Assembly: GCA_002381645.1 (NCBI GenBank)
Contig: DFXE01000008.1
Coordinates: 57,687-121,686, forward strand
Length of the DNA: 64,000 nucleotides
Direction: 5' to 3'
DNA from: Bacteroidales bacterium UBA4116
GTDB lineage: Bacteria > Bacteroidota > Bacteroidia > Bacteroidales > Tannerellaceae
The notes beneath the pieces were generated by a model. That model saw only the letters and a program-made list of their open reading frames with translations. It did no database searches and was not told where the DNA came from. Position numbers and translations under genes: made by a program. Below, piece after piece: positions 51,739-60,487 of the stretch (position 1 is its first letter; each line of letters opens with the position of its first letter).

Positions 51739-54039
51739 ATGGCAAAAGCAACCAAAGAAGATGCACTTCGGTACCATGCCGAAGGAAAGCCGGGAAAAAT
51801 TGAAGTTATTCCGACAAAACCATACAGTACACAAGCAGACTTATCACTGGCTTATTCGCCGGGGGTAGCCGAACCTTGTCTTGAAATTGAAAAAAATCCG
51901 CTCGATGCTTATAAATATACGGCAAAAGGTAACTTGGTGGCCGTCATATCCAACGGTACCGCTGTATTGGGTTTGGGAGATATCGGTGCTATTGCCGGTA
52001 AACCTGTTATGGAAGGAAAAGGATTATTATTCAAAATTTTTGCAGGTATTGATGTGTTTGATATTGAAGTAGATGAAAAAAACACTGAAAAATTTATACA
52101 AACTGTTAAAGCCATAGCACCTACTTTTGGTGGTATAAATCTGGAAGACATTAAGGCACCGGAATGTTTTGAGATTGAAAAACGATTGAAAGCGGAACTG
52201 GATATTCCGGTAATGCATGACGACCAGCATGGTACTGCTATCATCTCCGGTGCAGGCCTGTTAAACGCATTGGAAATAACAGGAAAAAAAATTGATAATA
52301 TACGTATTGTTGTTAATGGGGCGGGTGCAGCTTCTATATCATGCACAAAATTATATGTTTTATTAGGCGCCAGAAAAGAAAACATCATCATGTGCGATAG
52401 TAAAGGCGTTATTTCAATACATCGTACAGATCTGAACGAATCAAAAAAAGAATTTGCCACTACATTAAATATAAGAACGCTGGAAGAGGCTGTTGTAGGG
52501 GCCGACGTCTTTCTTGGTTTATCTGTAGCTGATGTGCTGACTAAAGAAATGGTCCAGTCGATGAATGAAAATCCCATCGTTTTTGCACTTGCCAATCCGA
52601 ATCCGGAAATTTCCTATAAGGATGCCATGGCCTCCCGCAAAGATATTATATTCGCTACCGGACGATCTGATTATCCGAATCAGGTGAATAATGTATTAGG
52701 TTTTCCCTATATATTCCGGGGGGCCCTCGATACACATTCAAAAGCTATAAATGAGGAAATGAAGCTGGCAGCGGTCAAGGCAATCGCATCACTCGCAAAA
52801 GAGCCGGTTCCGGATGTAGTGAATGCGGCTTACAAACTTACCCGAACCAGTTTCGGGAAAGATTACATTTTGCCTAAACCACTCGATCCCAGATTACTAA
52901 CAAATGTATCCATCGCTGTTGCCCAGGCTGCTATAGAATCAGGTGTTGCCCGTAAAACGATAACAGATTGGGATAAGTATGCCAATCATCTGCGTGAAAT
53001 GATGGGATACGATAACAAGCTGATCCGTTCGTTTATGGATATGGCAAAAGCAAATCCTAAACGTGTGGTATTTGCGGAGGCAAATCACTCCAATATGCTG
53101 AAAGCTGCTGTGGAAGCAAAATCCGAAGGTATTTGTATCCCTGTTTTGTTGGGAAATGAAGAGCGTCTGTATAAGATTGCTGCACAAGAGAACCTGAATA
53201 TCGATGATATTGAAATTGTTAATCTTCGTCATGACCGCGAAAATGAACGCAGGGTACGTTATGCAAAAATATTTTCGGAAGCAAAGGCAAGGGAAGGGGT
53301 TACTTTTGTAGATGCTTATGAACGAATGGTAGACCGTAATGCATTTGGAATGATGATGGTTCAAACAGGTGATGCCGATGCGTTCATTACAGGAGTATAC
53401 AGCCGTTATTCGGAAATCATAAAAATGGCAGAACAGATCATCGGTATCCGCCCCACTTACAAACATTTTGGGGCAATGAATATTATCACCAGTAAGAAAG
53501 GGACATTTTTTATTGCCGACACCCTTATCAATCGCCATCCTTCAGCAGAAGTTCTTAAAGATGTAGCACGGCTAACGCATGACGCGGTTAAATTCTTTGC
53601 CCATGACCCTGTAATGGCAATGTTATCTTATTCAAACTTTGGAGCAGATAAGCAAGGTAGCCCGATGAAAGTACATGAGGCCATCGATTATTTACATGAA
53701 AATTATCCGGAAATTGTGATAGATGGTGAAATGCAGGTAAATTTCGCGTTTGATAAGAAACTGCGCGACGAAACATATCCATTCAATAAGATAAAAGGAA
53801 AAGATGTAAATACATTGATCTTCCCAAATCTGAGTTCGGCAAATAGTGCATATAAATTACTTCTTGAAATGGGAGTGGGAGAAACGATAGGACCGATCCA
53901 GATGGGATTAAATAAACCCATTCACTTTACAGATCTGGAAAGCTCTACCCGCGACATTTTAAATCTTACAACTGTTGCTGTTGTAGATGCTATCGTACAG
54001 GAAAAGATAGAAAAAGACAAATTGCTTCAACAAGCATAA
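51739..54039 (+). CDS. maeB: NADP-dependent malic enzyme with phosphotransacetylase-like domain
   Basis: A 766-residue cytoplasmic enzyme decarboxylating malate to pyruvate. The malic N-terminal domain (about 15-150) has LAYSPGVAEPCLEI, NGTAVLGLGDIGAIAGKPVM and VMHDDQHGTAIISGAGLLNA. The NAD(P)-binding domain (about 155-395) has VVNGAGAASISCTKLY and ALANPNPEISYKDAMA. The C-terminal phosphotransacetylase-like domain (about 425-755) has RVVFAEANHSNMLKAAVEAK and FADTLINRHP-like sequence (FIADTLINRHPSAEVLKDVA). The C-terminal domain usually senses acetyl-CoA rather than catalysing. Single-gene unit with its own -7 box and a palindromic terminator. Confidence 0.96.
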   Translation: MAKATKEDALRYHAEGKPGKIEVIPTKPYSTQADLSLAYSPGVAEPCLEIEKNPLDAYKYTAKGNLVAVISNGTAVLGLGDIGAIAGKPVMEGKGLLFKIFAGIDVFDIEVDEKNTEKFIQTVKAIAPTFGGINLEDIKAPECFEIEKRLKAELDIPVMHDDQHGTAIISGAGLLNALEITGKKIDNIRIVVNGAGAASISCTKLYVLLGARKENIIMCDSKGVISIHRTDLNESKKEFATTLNIRTLEEAVVGADVFLGLSVADVLTKEMVQSMNENPIVFALANPNPEISYKDAMASRKDIIFATGRSDYPNQVNNVLGFPYIFRGALDTHSKAINEEMKLAAVKAIASLAKEPVPDVVNAAYKLTRTSFGKDYILPKPLDPRLLTNVSIAVAQAAIESGVARKTITDWDKYANHLREMMGYDNKLIRSFMDMAKANPKRVVFAEANHSNMLKAAVEAKSEGICIPVLLGNEERLYKIAAQENLNIDDIEIVNLRHDRENERRVRYAKIFSEAKAREGVTFVDAYERMVDRNAFGMMMVQTGDADAFITGVYSRYSEIIKMAEQIIGIRPTYKHFGAMNIITSKKGTFFIADTLINRHPSAEVLKDVARLTHDAVKFFAHDPVMAMLSYSNFGADKQGSPMKVHEAIDYLHENYPEIVIDGEMQVNFAFDKKLRDETYPFNKIKGKDVNTLIFPNLSSANSAYKLLLEMGVGETIGPIQMGLNKPIHFTDLESSTRDILNLTTVAVVDAIVQEKIEKDKLLQQA

Positions 54040-54065
54040 GAGCTTTGAGGTATATGTAAAACAAA

Positions 54066-54099
54066 AAACAGGTTTCTTAAAATTTTAAGAAACCTGTTT
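54066..54099. terminator. Bidirectional palindromic terminator between maeB and a small minus-strand gene
   Basis: A perfect 34-base palindrome: a 17-base arm AAACAGGTTTCTTAAAA and its complement, with no loop bases. On the minus strand it runs into TTTTTTGTTTT, a good terminator for the 52-residue gene at 54140-54298. On the plus strand it ends maeB. Confidence 0.8.
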
Positions 54100-54139
54100 G
54101 CAATATATATTATTTTTGTATTCATAAAAAATGCAGCTA

Positions 54140-54298
54140 TTAACTGCATCTGTTTGCGTCCATCTCATTAAGAAGTCTGCGAATCTGTGCATTTAATTCT
54201 TGCACAACAGCTCCTCTGCCAATCGACCGATAATGCTCAGCCTGGTAACGCAACATCTCTAAAGTACGTGTACTTTCTTCAATCTTTCTTGTTATCAT
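54140..54298 (-). CDS. Small 52-residue protein of unknown function
   Basis: A short minus-strand frame from ATG (54296-54298) to TAA (54140-54142). The product begins MITRKIEESTRTLEMLRYQA and continues EHYRSIGRGAVVQELNAQIR, ending DANRCS. It is predicted to be almost wholly helical and charged, with heptad-like leucines. It lies alone between convergent maeB and the HAD gene, with a terminator 41 bases past its stop that has a T-run in its own direction. Coding composition looks natural (no rare codon clusters). No family recognised. Confidence 0.55.
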   Translation of the reverse strand: MITRKIEESTRTLEMLRYQAEHYRSIGRGAVVQELNAQIRRLLNEMDANRCS

Positions 54299-54459
54299 AA
54301 TAATTTGTTTAAACTTCCACGCTTTGGAAGTAATAATTAAATAAAACCTAAACTTTTTCTTTTGTTTGGTAATACAAAGATAAGCATTTTATTTGAAAAA
54401 TGCTGTAAAACATATTTCAAAACCATATGTTTATAGGTTTTTAACATTTAAGTCTTAAA

Positions 54460-55242
54460 TCAAAGTATATTTAATTGTTTCAAAGCTTTCATAATACCAT
54501 CGTCATCAACGGAATCCGTAATATAACCTGCAGCTTGTTTAACATCATCTTCAGCATTACCCATAGCAACACTTATTCCCACATGAGACAACATTTGAAT
54601 ATCATTACCTCCATCCCCAAACGCCATTGTTTCTTCTAACGTAAAACCAAAGTATTCAATCATTTTATCAATTCCAATTCGCTTACTACTTCCTTTTGGG
54701 ACTATATCCGTAAAAAGAGGAGACCAGCGGGTGGATTCGCTACCCTTAAGTAATTTCATGACTTGATGTTCCTGTTTCTCATCAAAAAAAGCTATGATTT
54801 GATAAACATCCTTTTCGGGCATTTCCCGTAAAAGCATAGTAGGAGGTTCGGGAAAATTAAGTAGTGATAAAACTTCTTCCACTCTTTGGTTCTTATAACT
54901 GAGATACAATTCCTTTTCCTGAACAAGAATACATGGAAAGCCATCTAAAGGATTTTGTTCCTGATAACTCATCAGTGCTTTAATATCTTCTTCAGGAATA
55001 TGATGTTTATAAATTACTTTATCTGTTCCGGCTATACAGTAACTTCCGTTCAACGTTATGTATCCGTCGAATTGCAAATTCCCTAGATTATTAATTGATC
55101 GTAAATGCCTTCCGGTAGCAATAAAGACTTTTATACCTTTTTTACGCAACAATCCTATTGCTTCAACAGCCGAGGAGGGAACAACATGTGTATCAAAACT
55201 GACGAGTGTACCGTCAATATCGAAGAAAATCGCCTTTATCAT
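54460..55242 (-). CDS. HAD-superfamily phosphatase, Cof type
   Basis: A 260-residue cytoplasmic phosphatase of the Cof/IIB class, which usually acts on sugar phosphates, pyridoxal phosphate or related metabolites. Nucleophile Asp8 and acid/base Asp10 in IFFDIDGTLVSF. Motif II in VFIATGRHLRS. Motif III Lys in PKGSSKRIGIDKMIEYFG. Motif IV in MAFGDGGNDIQMLSHVGISV and AMGNAEDDVKQAAGYITDSV. A C2-type cap occupies the middle. Expressed separately from the PFOR gene, as two terminator hairpins lie between. Confidence 0.95.
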   Translation of the reverse strand: MIKAIFFDIDGTLVSFDTHVVPSSAVEAIGLLRKKGIKVFIATGRHLRSINNLGNLQFDGYITLNGSYCIAGTDKVIYKHHIPEEDIKALMSYQEQNPLDGFPCILVQEKELYLSYKNQRVEEVLSLLNFPEPPTMLLREMPEKDVYQIIAFFDEKQEHQVMKLLKGSESTRWSPLFTDIVPKGSSKRIGIDKMIEYFGFTLEETMAFGDGGNDIQMLSHVGISVAMGNAEDDVKQAAGYITDSVDDDGIMKALKQLNIL

Positions 55243-55274
55243 CTATTAAAACCTTTTCGCAAAGGTAAGTAAAA

Positions 55275-55308
55275 AACTAAAGCGTGATGTTTAAACCACG
55301 CTTTAGTT
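55275..55308 (-). terminator. Terminator after the small 38-codon frame
   Basis: AACTAAAGCGTG (55275-55286) pairs with CACGCTTTAGTT (55297-55308). On the minus strand it is followed by TTTTAC after an A/T-ending stem. It lies upstream of the HAD gene and downstream of a separate promoter at 55454-55485, so it seems to end a short independent transcript. Confidence 0.8.
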
Positions 55309-55423
55309 ATTGTACCAAATACTTTAACAACTTCTGAAAAACTTCAAAAGAAAAATTCCCTTTTTTCACGTAATGTAAGGATTGATAAATTTGATGAATA
55401 TTGAAAAAGACGCTGATACTCAT
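55307..55423 (-). CDS. Candidate 38-residue small protein, or a small RNA
   Basis: A minus-strand frame from ATG (55421-55423) to TAA (55307-55309), product MSISVFFNIHQIYQSLHYVK, then KGNFSFEVFQKLLKYLVQ. It lies between a well-formed promoter (55454-55485) and a terminator (55275-55308) that overlaps its stop codon. The transcript would be about 185 bases. Whether the RNA or the peptide is the product cannot be decided. No family recognised. Confidence 0.3.
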   Translation of the reverse strand: MSISVFFNIHQIYQSLHYVKKGNFSFEVFQKLLKYLVQ

Positions 55424-55453
55424 AAGATTTTATATTCTTATTCTGATCAGGTA

Positions 55454-55485
55454 CAAATAAATATAAAATAACGGACATATACAAA
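55454..55485 (-). promoter_or_regulatory. Promoter of a short minus-strand transcript
   Basis: On the minus strand TTTG (complement of 55482-55485) is followed after 20 bases by TTTATTTG (complement of 55454-55461). This is the -33 TTTG / N19-21 / TAnnTTTG arrangement with one mismatch. It is among the best two-element matches noticed in the window. Confidence 0.45.
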
Positions 55486-55499
55486 TTTGATGGAATAAA

Positions 55500-55532
55500 A
55501 AAGGAGGAAAAGTATGATACTTATCCTCCTTT
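55500..55532 (-). terminator. Terminator of the PFOR gene
   Basis: AAAGGAGGA (55500-55508) pairs with TCCTCCTTT (55524-55532), with AAGTAT/ATACTT inside. On the minus strand it runs into TTTATT. It lies 23 bases past the PFOR stop. Confidence 0.85.
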
Positions 55533-55554
55533 AATATATAATTACATAATTTAA

Positions 55555-58500
55555 TTATGATTCTTGTTCAACACCCCATTGTTGTTTAGCCAAACGTTTG
55601 TAATTATTATACCTCCATCTTGCATTTTCTTTTGCTGAAGCAAATAATTCAGCCGCTTCAGTAGGATATTGTTTCATCAGGGATGAAAAACGGACTTCAC
55701 CTTTCAGGAAGTTTTCAAAATTATCCCAGTTTGGTTCTTTGCTATCCAACGTAAACGGATTCAGTCCTTCAGATTCCAGAGCAGGGTTATATCTCCACAG
55801 ATGCCAGTATCCACATGCTACAGCATCGGCTTCTTCCTGCTGACTTTTACCCATACCGGCTCTTAATCCGTGGCTGATACATGGTGAATAGGCAATAATA
55901 ATGGAAGGTCCGTCATATGCCTCTGCTTCACGGATGGCTTTCAATGTCTGTGCCTGATCAGCCCCCATCGCGATTTGGGCAACATATACATATCCATATG
56001 TAGAAGCGATAAGGCCAAGATCTTTTTTACGGATACGCTTACCTGCAGCGGCGAATTTAGCAATAGCTCCTACAGGTGTAGCTTTCGAAGATTGGCCGCC
56101 TGTGTTGGAATATACTTCAGTATCCAGTACCAAAATATTAACATCATGTCCTGATGCAAGTACATGGTCAAGACCACCAAAACCAATATCATAAGAGGCA
56201 CCGTCTCCACCAATTATCCATTGAGACTTTTTGACCAGATATTTACTCAACGATGCTATTTCTCTGCAGATATCACAATTATCAGCATTCGCCTTTACTA
56301 ACGGAGTAATCTTAGCTTCTAATTCAATTGACTTTACAACATCATTTTTATTGGCAATCCATTCTTCAAATAATTCCTTTCCACCGGCCGGACAATTCAA
56401 TTCCATAGCCTGCTTCATCAATTTCTCCAAACGTTCGCGCATGGTATCTACCGCGAGTTTCATACCCATACCGTACTCGGCAAAATCTTCGAATAAAGAA
56501 TTAGCCCAAGCCGGTCCATAACCATTTTCACTTGTCGTATATGGTGTAGAAGGAACGGAGCCCGAATAAATAGAAGAACAACCCGTTGCATTGGAAATCA
56601 TCATCCGTTCACCATATAATTGAGTAAGCAACTTTACATATGGAGTTTCACCACAACCCGAGCATGCTCCTGAAAATTCAAATAACGGAGTAGCAAACTG
56701 AGAATTCTTCACATTGGCACTTATATTTACCAGATGTTGTTTACTCTTTACGTCTTCCACGCAGTATTCCCAATTCGGAATTTCCGGTAATTGACATTCG
56801 AGCCCTGTCATTTCAAGAGCTTTTCCTTGTTTATTACCCGGACAGATATCCGCACAGTTGCCACACCCCAAACAATCTAAAACAGATACCTGAATACGGA
56901 ACTTCATACCGTCAAATTGTTTACCTGTAGCCTTTAGCATATCAGTAAACGGAGCTCTTTCCTGTTCGGCACCATCCAATACAAAAGGACGGATAGAAGC
57001 ATGTGGACAAACGTATGCACATTTATTGCACTGTATACAGTTTTCAGATTTCCATACCGGTACATGAGAAGCTACTCCCCGTTTCTCATATTTTGCAGTA
57101 CCTTGTTGCCAAGTTCCATCTTCTATCCCCACAAATGTAGATACAGGTAATAAGTCGCCATCCTGGGCATTGATTACATTTACAACATTTTCAATAAACT
57201 CAGGCACTTTCTTTTTGTTCCGGTCTTCATCCTCTGCAAGATTAGCCCATTCCGGTTTTACTACCAATTGTTTATAAGCGCCTCCTTGATCTACAGCAGC
57301 ATAATTCTTGTTTACAATATCTTCACCCTTATTACCATATGATTTTACAATGAATTTTTTCATTTGCTCAATTGCCAAATCCACAGGTATAACTTCTGTG
57401 ATACGGAAAAATGCCGATTGAAGGATCGTATTGGTACGGTTACCAAGCCCGATTTCTTCAGCTATTTTGGTAGCATTGATATAATATACAGATATATTTT
57501 TCTGCGCAAAGAAACGTTTTATTTTATTCGGAAGATGCTTTTCAAGTTCTTCTTCATTCCAAATCGTGTTAAGCAAAAAGGTTCCGTTTTGCCTAAGTCC
57601 ACGAAGTACATCGTACATTCGCAAATAGGCCTGAACATGACAAGCTACAAAGTTAGGCGTATTTACCAGGTATGTAGAACGTATCGGTTCATCCCCAAAG
57701 CGTAGATGAGAGCAGGTAAATCCACCCGACTTCTTGGAGTCGTATGAAAAATAGGCCTGGCAGTATTTATTTGTATTATCACCGATAATTTTAATGGAAT
57801 TTTTATTAGCGCCCACTGTACCATCAGCACCTAATCCGTAAAACTTAGCTTCGAACATACCTTCACCGCCCATAGCTATTTCTTCTTTCTGAGGAAGGGA
57901 AGTAAATGTTACATCGTCTACAATACCTATTGTAAACTGATTTTTCGGCATACTCATAGCCAAATTTTCATAAACGGAAAGAATCTGAGCCGGAGTAGTA
58001 TCTTTTGAAGACAATCCGTAACGTCCGCCAACGATAACCGGGGCATCTTCTATTCCGTAATAACAGTCTTTCACATCCAGATATAAAGGTTCTCCATTAG
58101 CTCCGGGCTCTTTTGTACGGTCTAATACAGCTATACGTTTAGCCGTTTTAGGCATAGCGGCAAGGAAATGCTTTGCGGAAAACGGACGATACAAATGCAC
58201 TGCCAACAAACCTACTTTTTCACCCTTCTCAGCCAAATAGTCAATAGCCTCACGGATAGCTTCAGTTACCGAGCCCATTGCGATTATAACCCTTTCGGCA
58301 TCTTCGGCACCATAATAATCAAACAACCCGTATTTACGTCCTGTTATGGCAGAAAGTTCTTTCATGTATTCTTCTACAATCTCCGGAACTGCCTCATAAT
58401 ATTTATTAGACGCTTCTCTATGTTGGAAAAACGCATCCGGATTCTCAGCCATACCACGCGCCACAGGATTTTCAGGATTCAACGAACGTGAACGGAATTC

Positions 58501-59109
58501 GGCCAATGCCTTTTGGTCAATAAGATGAGCAACATCTTCGTTTTCCAACGCCTCGATTTTCTGAATTTCATGCGATGTACGGAAGCCGTCAAAAAAGTTG
58601 ACGAAAGGCACCCGTGATTTTATTGTAGAAAGATGAGCCACTGCAGCCAAATCCATAACTTCCTGAACAGAGCCTTCGGCAAGCATAGCAAAACCCGTCT
58701 GACGGCAGGCCATTACATCCTGATGATCACCAAAGATTGAAAGCGCGTGTGAAGCAATAGTACGTGCAGATACATGAAAAACGCAAGGTAATAATTCACC
58801 TGCGATCTTATACATATTCGGGATCATTAATAACAATCCTTGCGATGCTGTATAAGTGGTAGTCAATGCTCCGGCTTGTAAAGAACCGTGAACCGCTCCT
58901 GCGGCTCCTCCTTCTGATTGCATTTCCTGCACAAGAACCTTTTCTCCGAAAATGTTCTTGCGTCCGGCGGCGGCCCATTCATCTACATATTCTGCCATAG
59001 TAGAAGACGGTGTGATAGGATAAATTGCAGCTACTTCGCTAAACATATATGAAATATGTGCAGCTGCCTGATTACCATCACAGGTTAAGAATTTCTTTTG
59101 TTTTGTCAT
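55555..59109 (-). CDS. nifJ: Pyruvate:ferredoxin (flavodoxin) oxidoreductase
   Basis: A 1184-residue single-chain enzyme oxidising pyruvate to acetyl-CoA and CO2 while reducing ferredoxin, central to anaerobic fermentation. Domain order: N-terminal TPP-pyrimidine domain (FLTCDGNQAAAHISYMFSEV, YPITPSSTMAEYVDEW); domain II; gamma domain (FSYDSKKSGGFTCSHLRFGD); two 4Fe-4S clusters near 685-755 (CIQCNKCAYVCPHA, CLGCGNCADICPGNKQGKAL); and TPP-binding domain (GDGASYDIGFGGLDHVLASG, DTEVYSNTGGQSSKATPVGA). An extra cluster Cys lies in FSGACSGCGETPYVKLLTQL. Full length for the family. It starts 33 bases after an ATPase gene on the same strand. Confidence 0.98.
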   Translation of the reverse strand: MTKQKKFLTCDGNQAAAHISYMFSEVAAIYPITPSSTMAEYVDEWAAAGRKNIFGEKVLVQEMQSEGGAAGAVHGSLQAGALTTTYTASQGLLLMIPNMYKIAGELLPCVFHVSARTIASHALSIFGDHQDVMACRQTGFAMLAEGSVQEVMDLAAVAHLSTIKSRVPFVNFFDGFRTSHEIQKIEALENEDVAHLIDQKALAEFRSRSLNPENPVARGMAENPDAFFQHREASNKYYEAVPEIVEEYMKELSAITGRKYGLFDYYGAEDAERVIIAMGSVTEAIREAIDYLAEKGEKVGLLAVHLYRPFSAKHFLAAMPKTAKRIAVLDRTKEPGANGEPLYLDVKDCYYGIEDAPVIVGGRYGLSSKDTTPAQILSVYENLAMSMPKNQFTIGIVDDVTFTSLPQKEEIAMGGEGMFEAKFYGLGADGTVGANKNSIKIIGDNTNKYCQAYFSYDSKKSGGFTCSHLRFGDEPIRSTYLVNTPNFVACHVQAYLRMYDVLRGLRQNGTFLLNTIWNEEELEKHLPNKIKRFFAQKNISVYYINATKIAEEIGLGNRTNTILQSAFFRITEVIPVDLAIEQMKKFIVKSYGNKGEDIVNKNYAAVDQGGAYKQLVVKPEWANLAEDEDRNKKKVPEFIENVVNVINAQDGDLLPVSTFVGIEDGTWQQGTAKYEKRGVASHVPVWKSENCIQCNKCAYVCPHASIRPFVLDGAEQERAPFTDMLKATGKQFDGMKFRIQVSVLDCLGCGNCADICPGNKQGKALEMTGLECQLPEIPNWEYCVEDVKSKQHLVNISANVKNSQFATPLFEFSGACSGCGETPYVKLLTQLYGERMMISNATGCSSIYSGSVPSTPYTTSENGYGPAWANSLFEDFAEYGMGMKLAVDTMRERLEKLMKQAMELNCPAGGKELFEEWIANKNDVVKSIELEAKITPLVKANADNCDICREIASLSKYLVKKSQWIIGGDGASYDIGFGGLDHVLASGHDVNILVLDTEVYSNTGGQSSKATPVGAIAKFAAAGKRIRKKDLGLIASTYGYVYVAQIAMGADQAQTLKAIREAEAYDGPSIIIAYSPCISHGLRAGMGKSQQEEADAVACGYWHLWRYNPALESEGLNPFTLDSKEPNWDNFENFLKGEVRFSSLMKQYPTEAAELFASAKENARWRYNNYKRLAKQQWGVEQES

Positions 59110-59142
59110 TGTTTTAATAAATATTAAGTAACACTAATTCAT

Positions 59143-60321
59143 TTAATACAAGAAACCAAATAACCAAAGCGGAACCATGTTCCCTTCTCCAATTTCGGTT
59201 TTATCTATTGCGTAATACATTTCCGCATTATTTTTCACCCTAAGTGATTCCTCAATGCGGAAACTATATGTTCCATCAACCTGAAAATGAGCATTCTTTA
59301 TTCCCAGGTTCAGTTTATGCCCCTTATGCAACATATTATAAAAGAACGTTTCCCGTACAGCCTGAGGATTAACATCCGACGGACGTATAGGATACATTAA
59401 ATTCGTATTATGCATATACACCTTTGCCGGTTTTTTGGGAAAAGCTTCATCTTTATTGTAAAGCATATTCGTAAGCCGGGCATCTGTGAGGTATTTTATA
59501 TAATTCATCACCGTTGCCCGGCTTGTTTCAATATCTTTGCTCAATTGACTTATATTAGGAGCACACGGTGCGCTGATAGCTAATAAATATAATAACTTCC
59601 TTAGTTTCGGCAAATAGCTTTGTTCGATCTGTTTAATGTACAATACATCAACTTCAAGCATCATATTCATAGTCTTTAGCAGGTTTTCCGAAAAATTCCT
59701 TTTTTCCAGAAAAAATGGATAATATCCATGATGAAGGTAATCATGGAAAAAAGCCATAGGTTTTATTTTCGAACAAATAGACTCTGCTATTAACATATGA
59801 TCGGCAAGTATTTCATCCAGTGAATAAACCGGAAATGAAATCTTAGCCATAAGATTCAGATATTCACGGAAAGAAAATCCCCGCAAGTTATAAGAAACGA
59901 CACAACCTGAAAGGTCGGGATTTTCCTCCTTTAAACGCATGACAGATGATCCGGAAAAAACAATATGCAAATCAGGAAAATGATCATAGCAGTATCGCAA
60001 TTCCTTGGACCAATCCGGATATTTGAATACCTGATCTATGAGCAATACTTTTCCTCCTTTTGCCCGGAATTCGGCAGCAAAATCAACAATGCTGCATTCT
60101 GTAAAATAAAAATGATTTAAATTGATATAAAGGCATTCGCGGTTATCTTTTCCAAAGAACTCACGGGCATACTCGAGAAGGAAAGTGGTTTTCCCTACCC
60201 CTCTTGAACCCTTGATCCCGATCAGCCTGTCATTCCAATTTATTTCATCCATCAATAACCGTCTCACCGGTGAATATGTATGCTCAATTAAATAGTTATG
60301 TGTCCTATAAAATGTTTCCAA
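59143..60321 (-). CDS. AAA-type ATPase with DUF4143-like C-terminus
   Basis: A 392-residue ATP-binding protein of the AAA_14/DUF4143 class common in Bacteroidetes, physiological role unknown. Walker A is GSRGVGKTT at residues 38-46. Walker B is in GGKVLLIDQVFKYPDW, where the usual DE is DQ. A sensor-like VFSGSSVMRL follows. The C-terminal half contains a winged-helix-like region (SAPCAPNISQLSKDIETSRA, then TVMNYIKYL) and ends in a nuclease-like fold (DGTYSFRIEESLRVKNNAEM). Its stop is 33 bases before the PFOR start, so read-through into nifJ is possible. It could be a solitary toxin- or DNA-linked ATPase. Confidence 0.82.
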   Translation of the reverse strand: METFYRTHNYLIEHTYSPVRRLLMDEINWNDRLIGIKGSRGVGKTTFLLEYAREFFGKDNRECLYINLNHFYFTECSIVDFAAEFRAKGGKVLLIDQVFKYPDWSKELRYCYDHFPDLHIVFSGSSVMRLKEENPDLSGCVVSYNLRGFSFREYLNLMAKISFPVYSLDEILADHMLIAESICSKIKPMAFFHDYLHHGYYPFFLEKRNFSENLLKTMNMMLEVDVLYIKQIEQSYLPKLRKLLYLLAISAPCAPNISQLSKDIETSRATVMNYIKYLTDARLTNMLYNKDEAFPKKPAKVYMHNTNLMYPIRPSDVNPQAVRETFFYNMLHKGHKLNLGIKNAHFQVDGTYSFRIEESLRVKNNAEMYYAIDKTEIGEGNMVPLWLFGFLY

Positions 60322-60432
60322 AGTAAGTTGCTGTTTACCTTCGCAAAATTAATAAATAATCCTTCAATTGCAATACGGAGATAGCAATAATTATATTTAA
60401 TTTGTCAACTGGAAATTACATTTTAAAACAAA

Positions 60433-60469
60433 AAAAGGACATAAACCTTCTCACGATTTACATCCTTTT
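60433..60469 (-). terminator. Terminator of the branched-chain aminotransferase gene
   Basis: AAAAGGA (60433-60439) and TAAA (60442-60445) pair with TTTA (60457-60460) and TCCTTTT (60463-60469). On the minus strand a run TTTTTTTG follows. It lies 19 bases past the ilvE stop. Confidence 0.8.
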
Positions 60470-60487
60470 AATTTATATTTCTATTAG

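Noticed and set aside
51909..52595. 228-codon minus-strand frame opposite maeB
   Set aside because: Antisense to the conserved malic enzyme domain; low-complexity Ser/Pro/Ile translation typical of a shadow frame.
52939..53538. 199-codon minus-strand frame opposite the maeB C-terminal domain
   Set aside because: His/Cys/Phe-rich translation without a family; overlaps an intact conserved domain.
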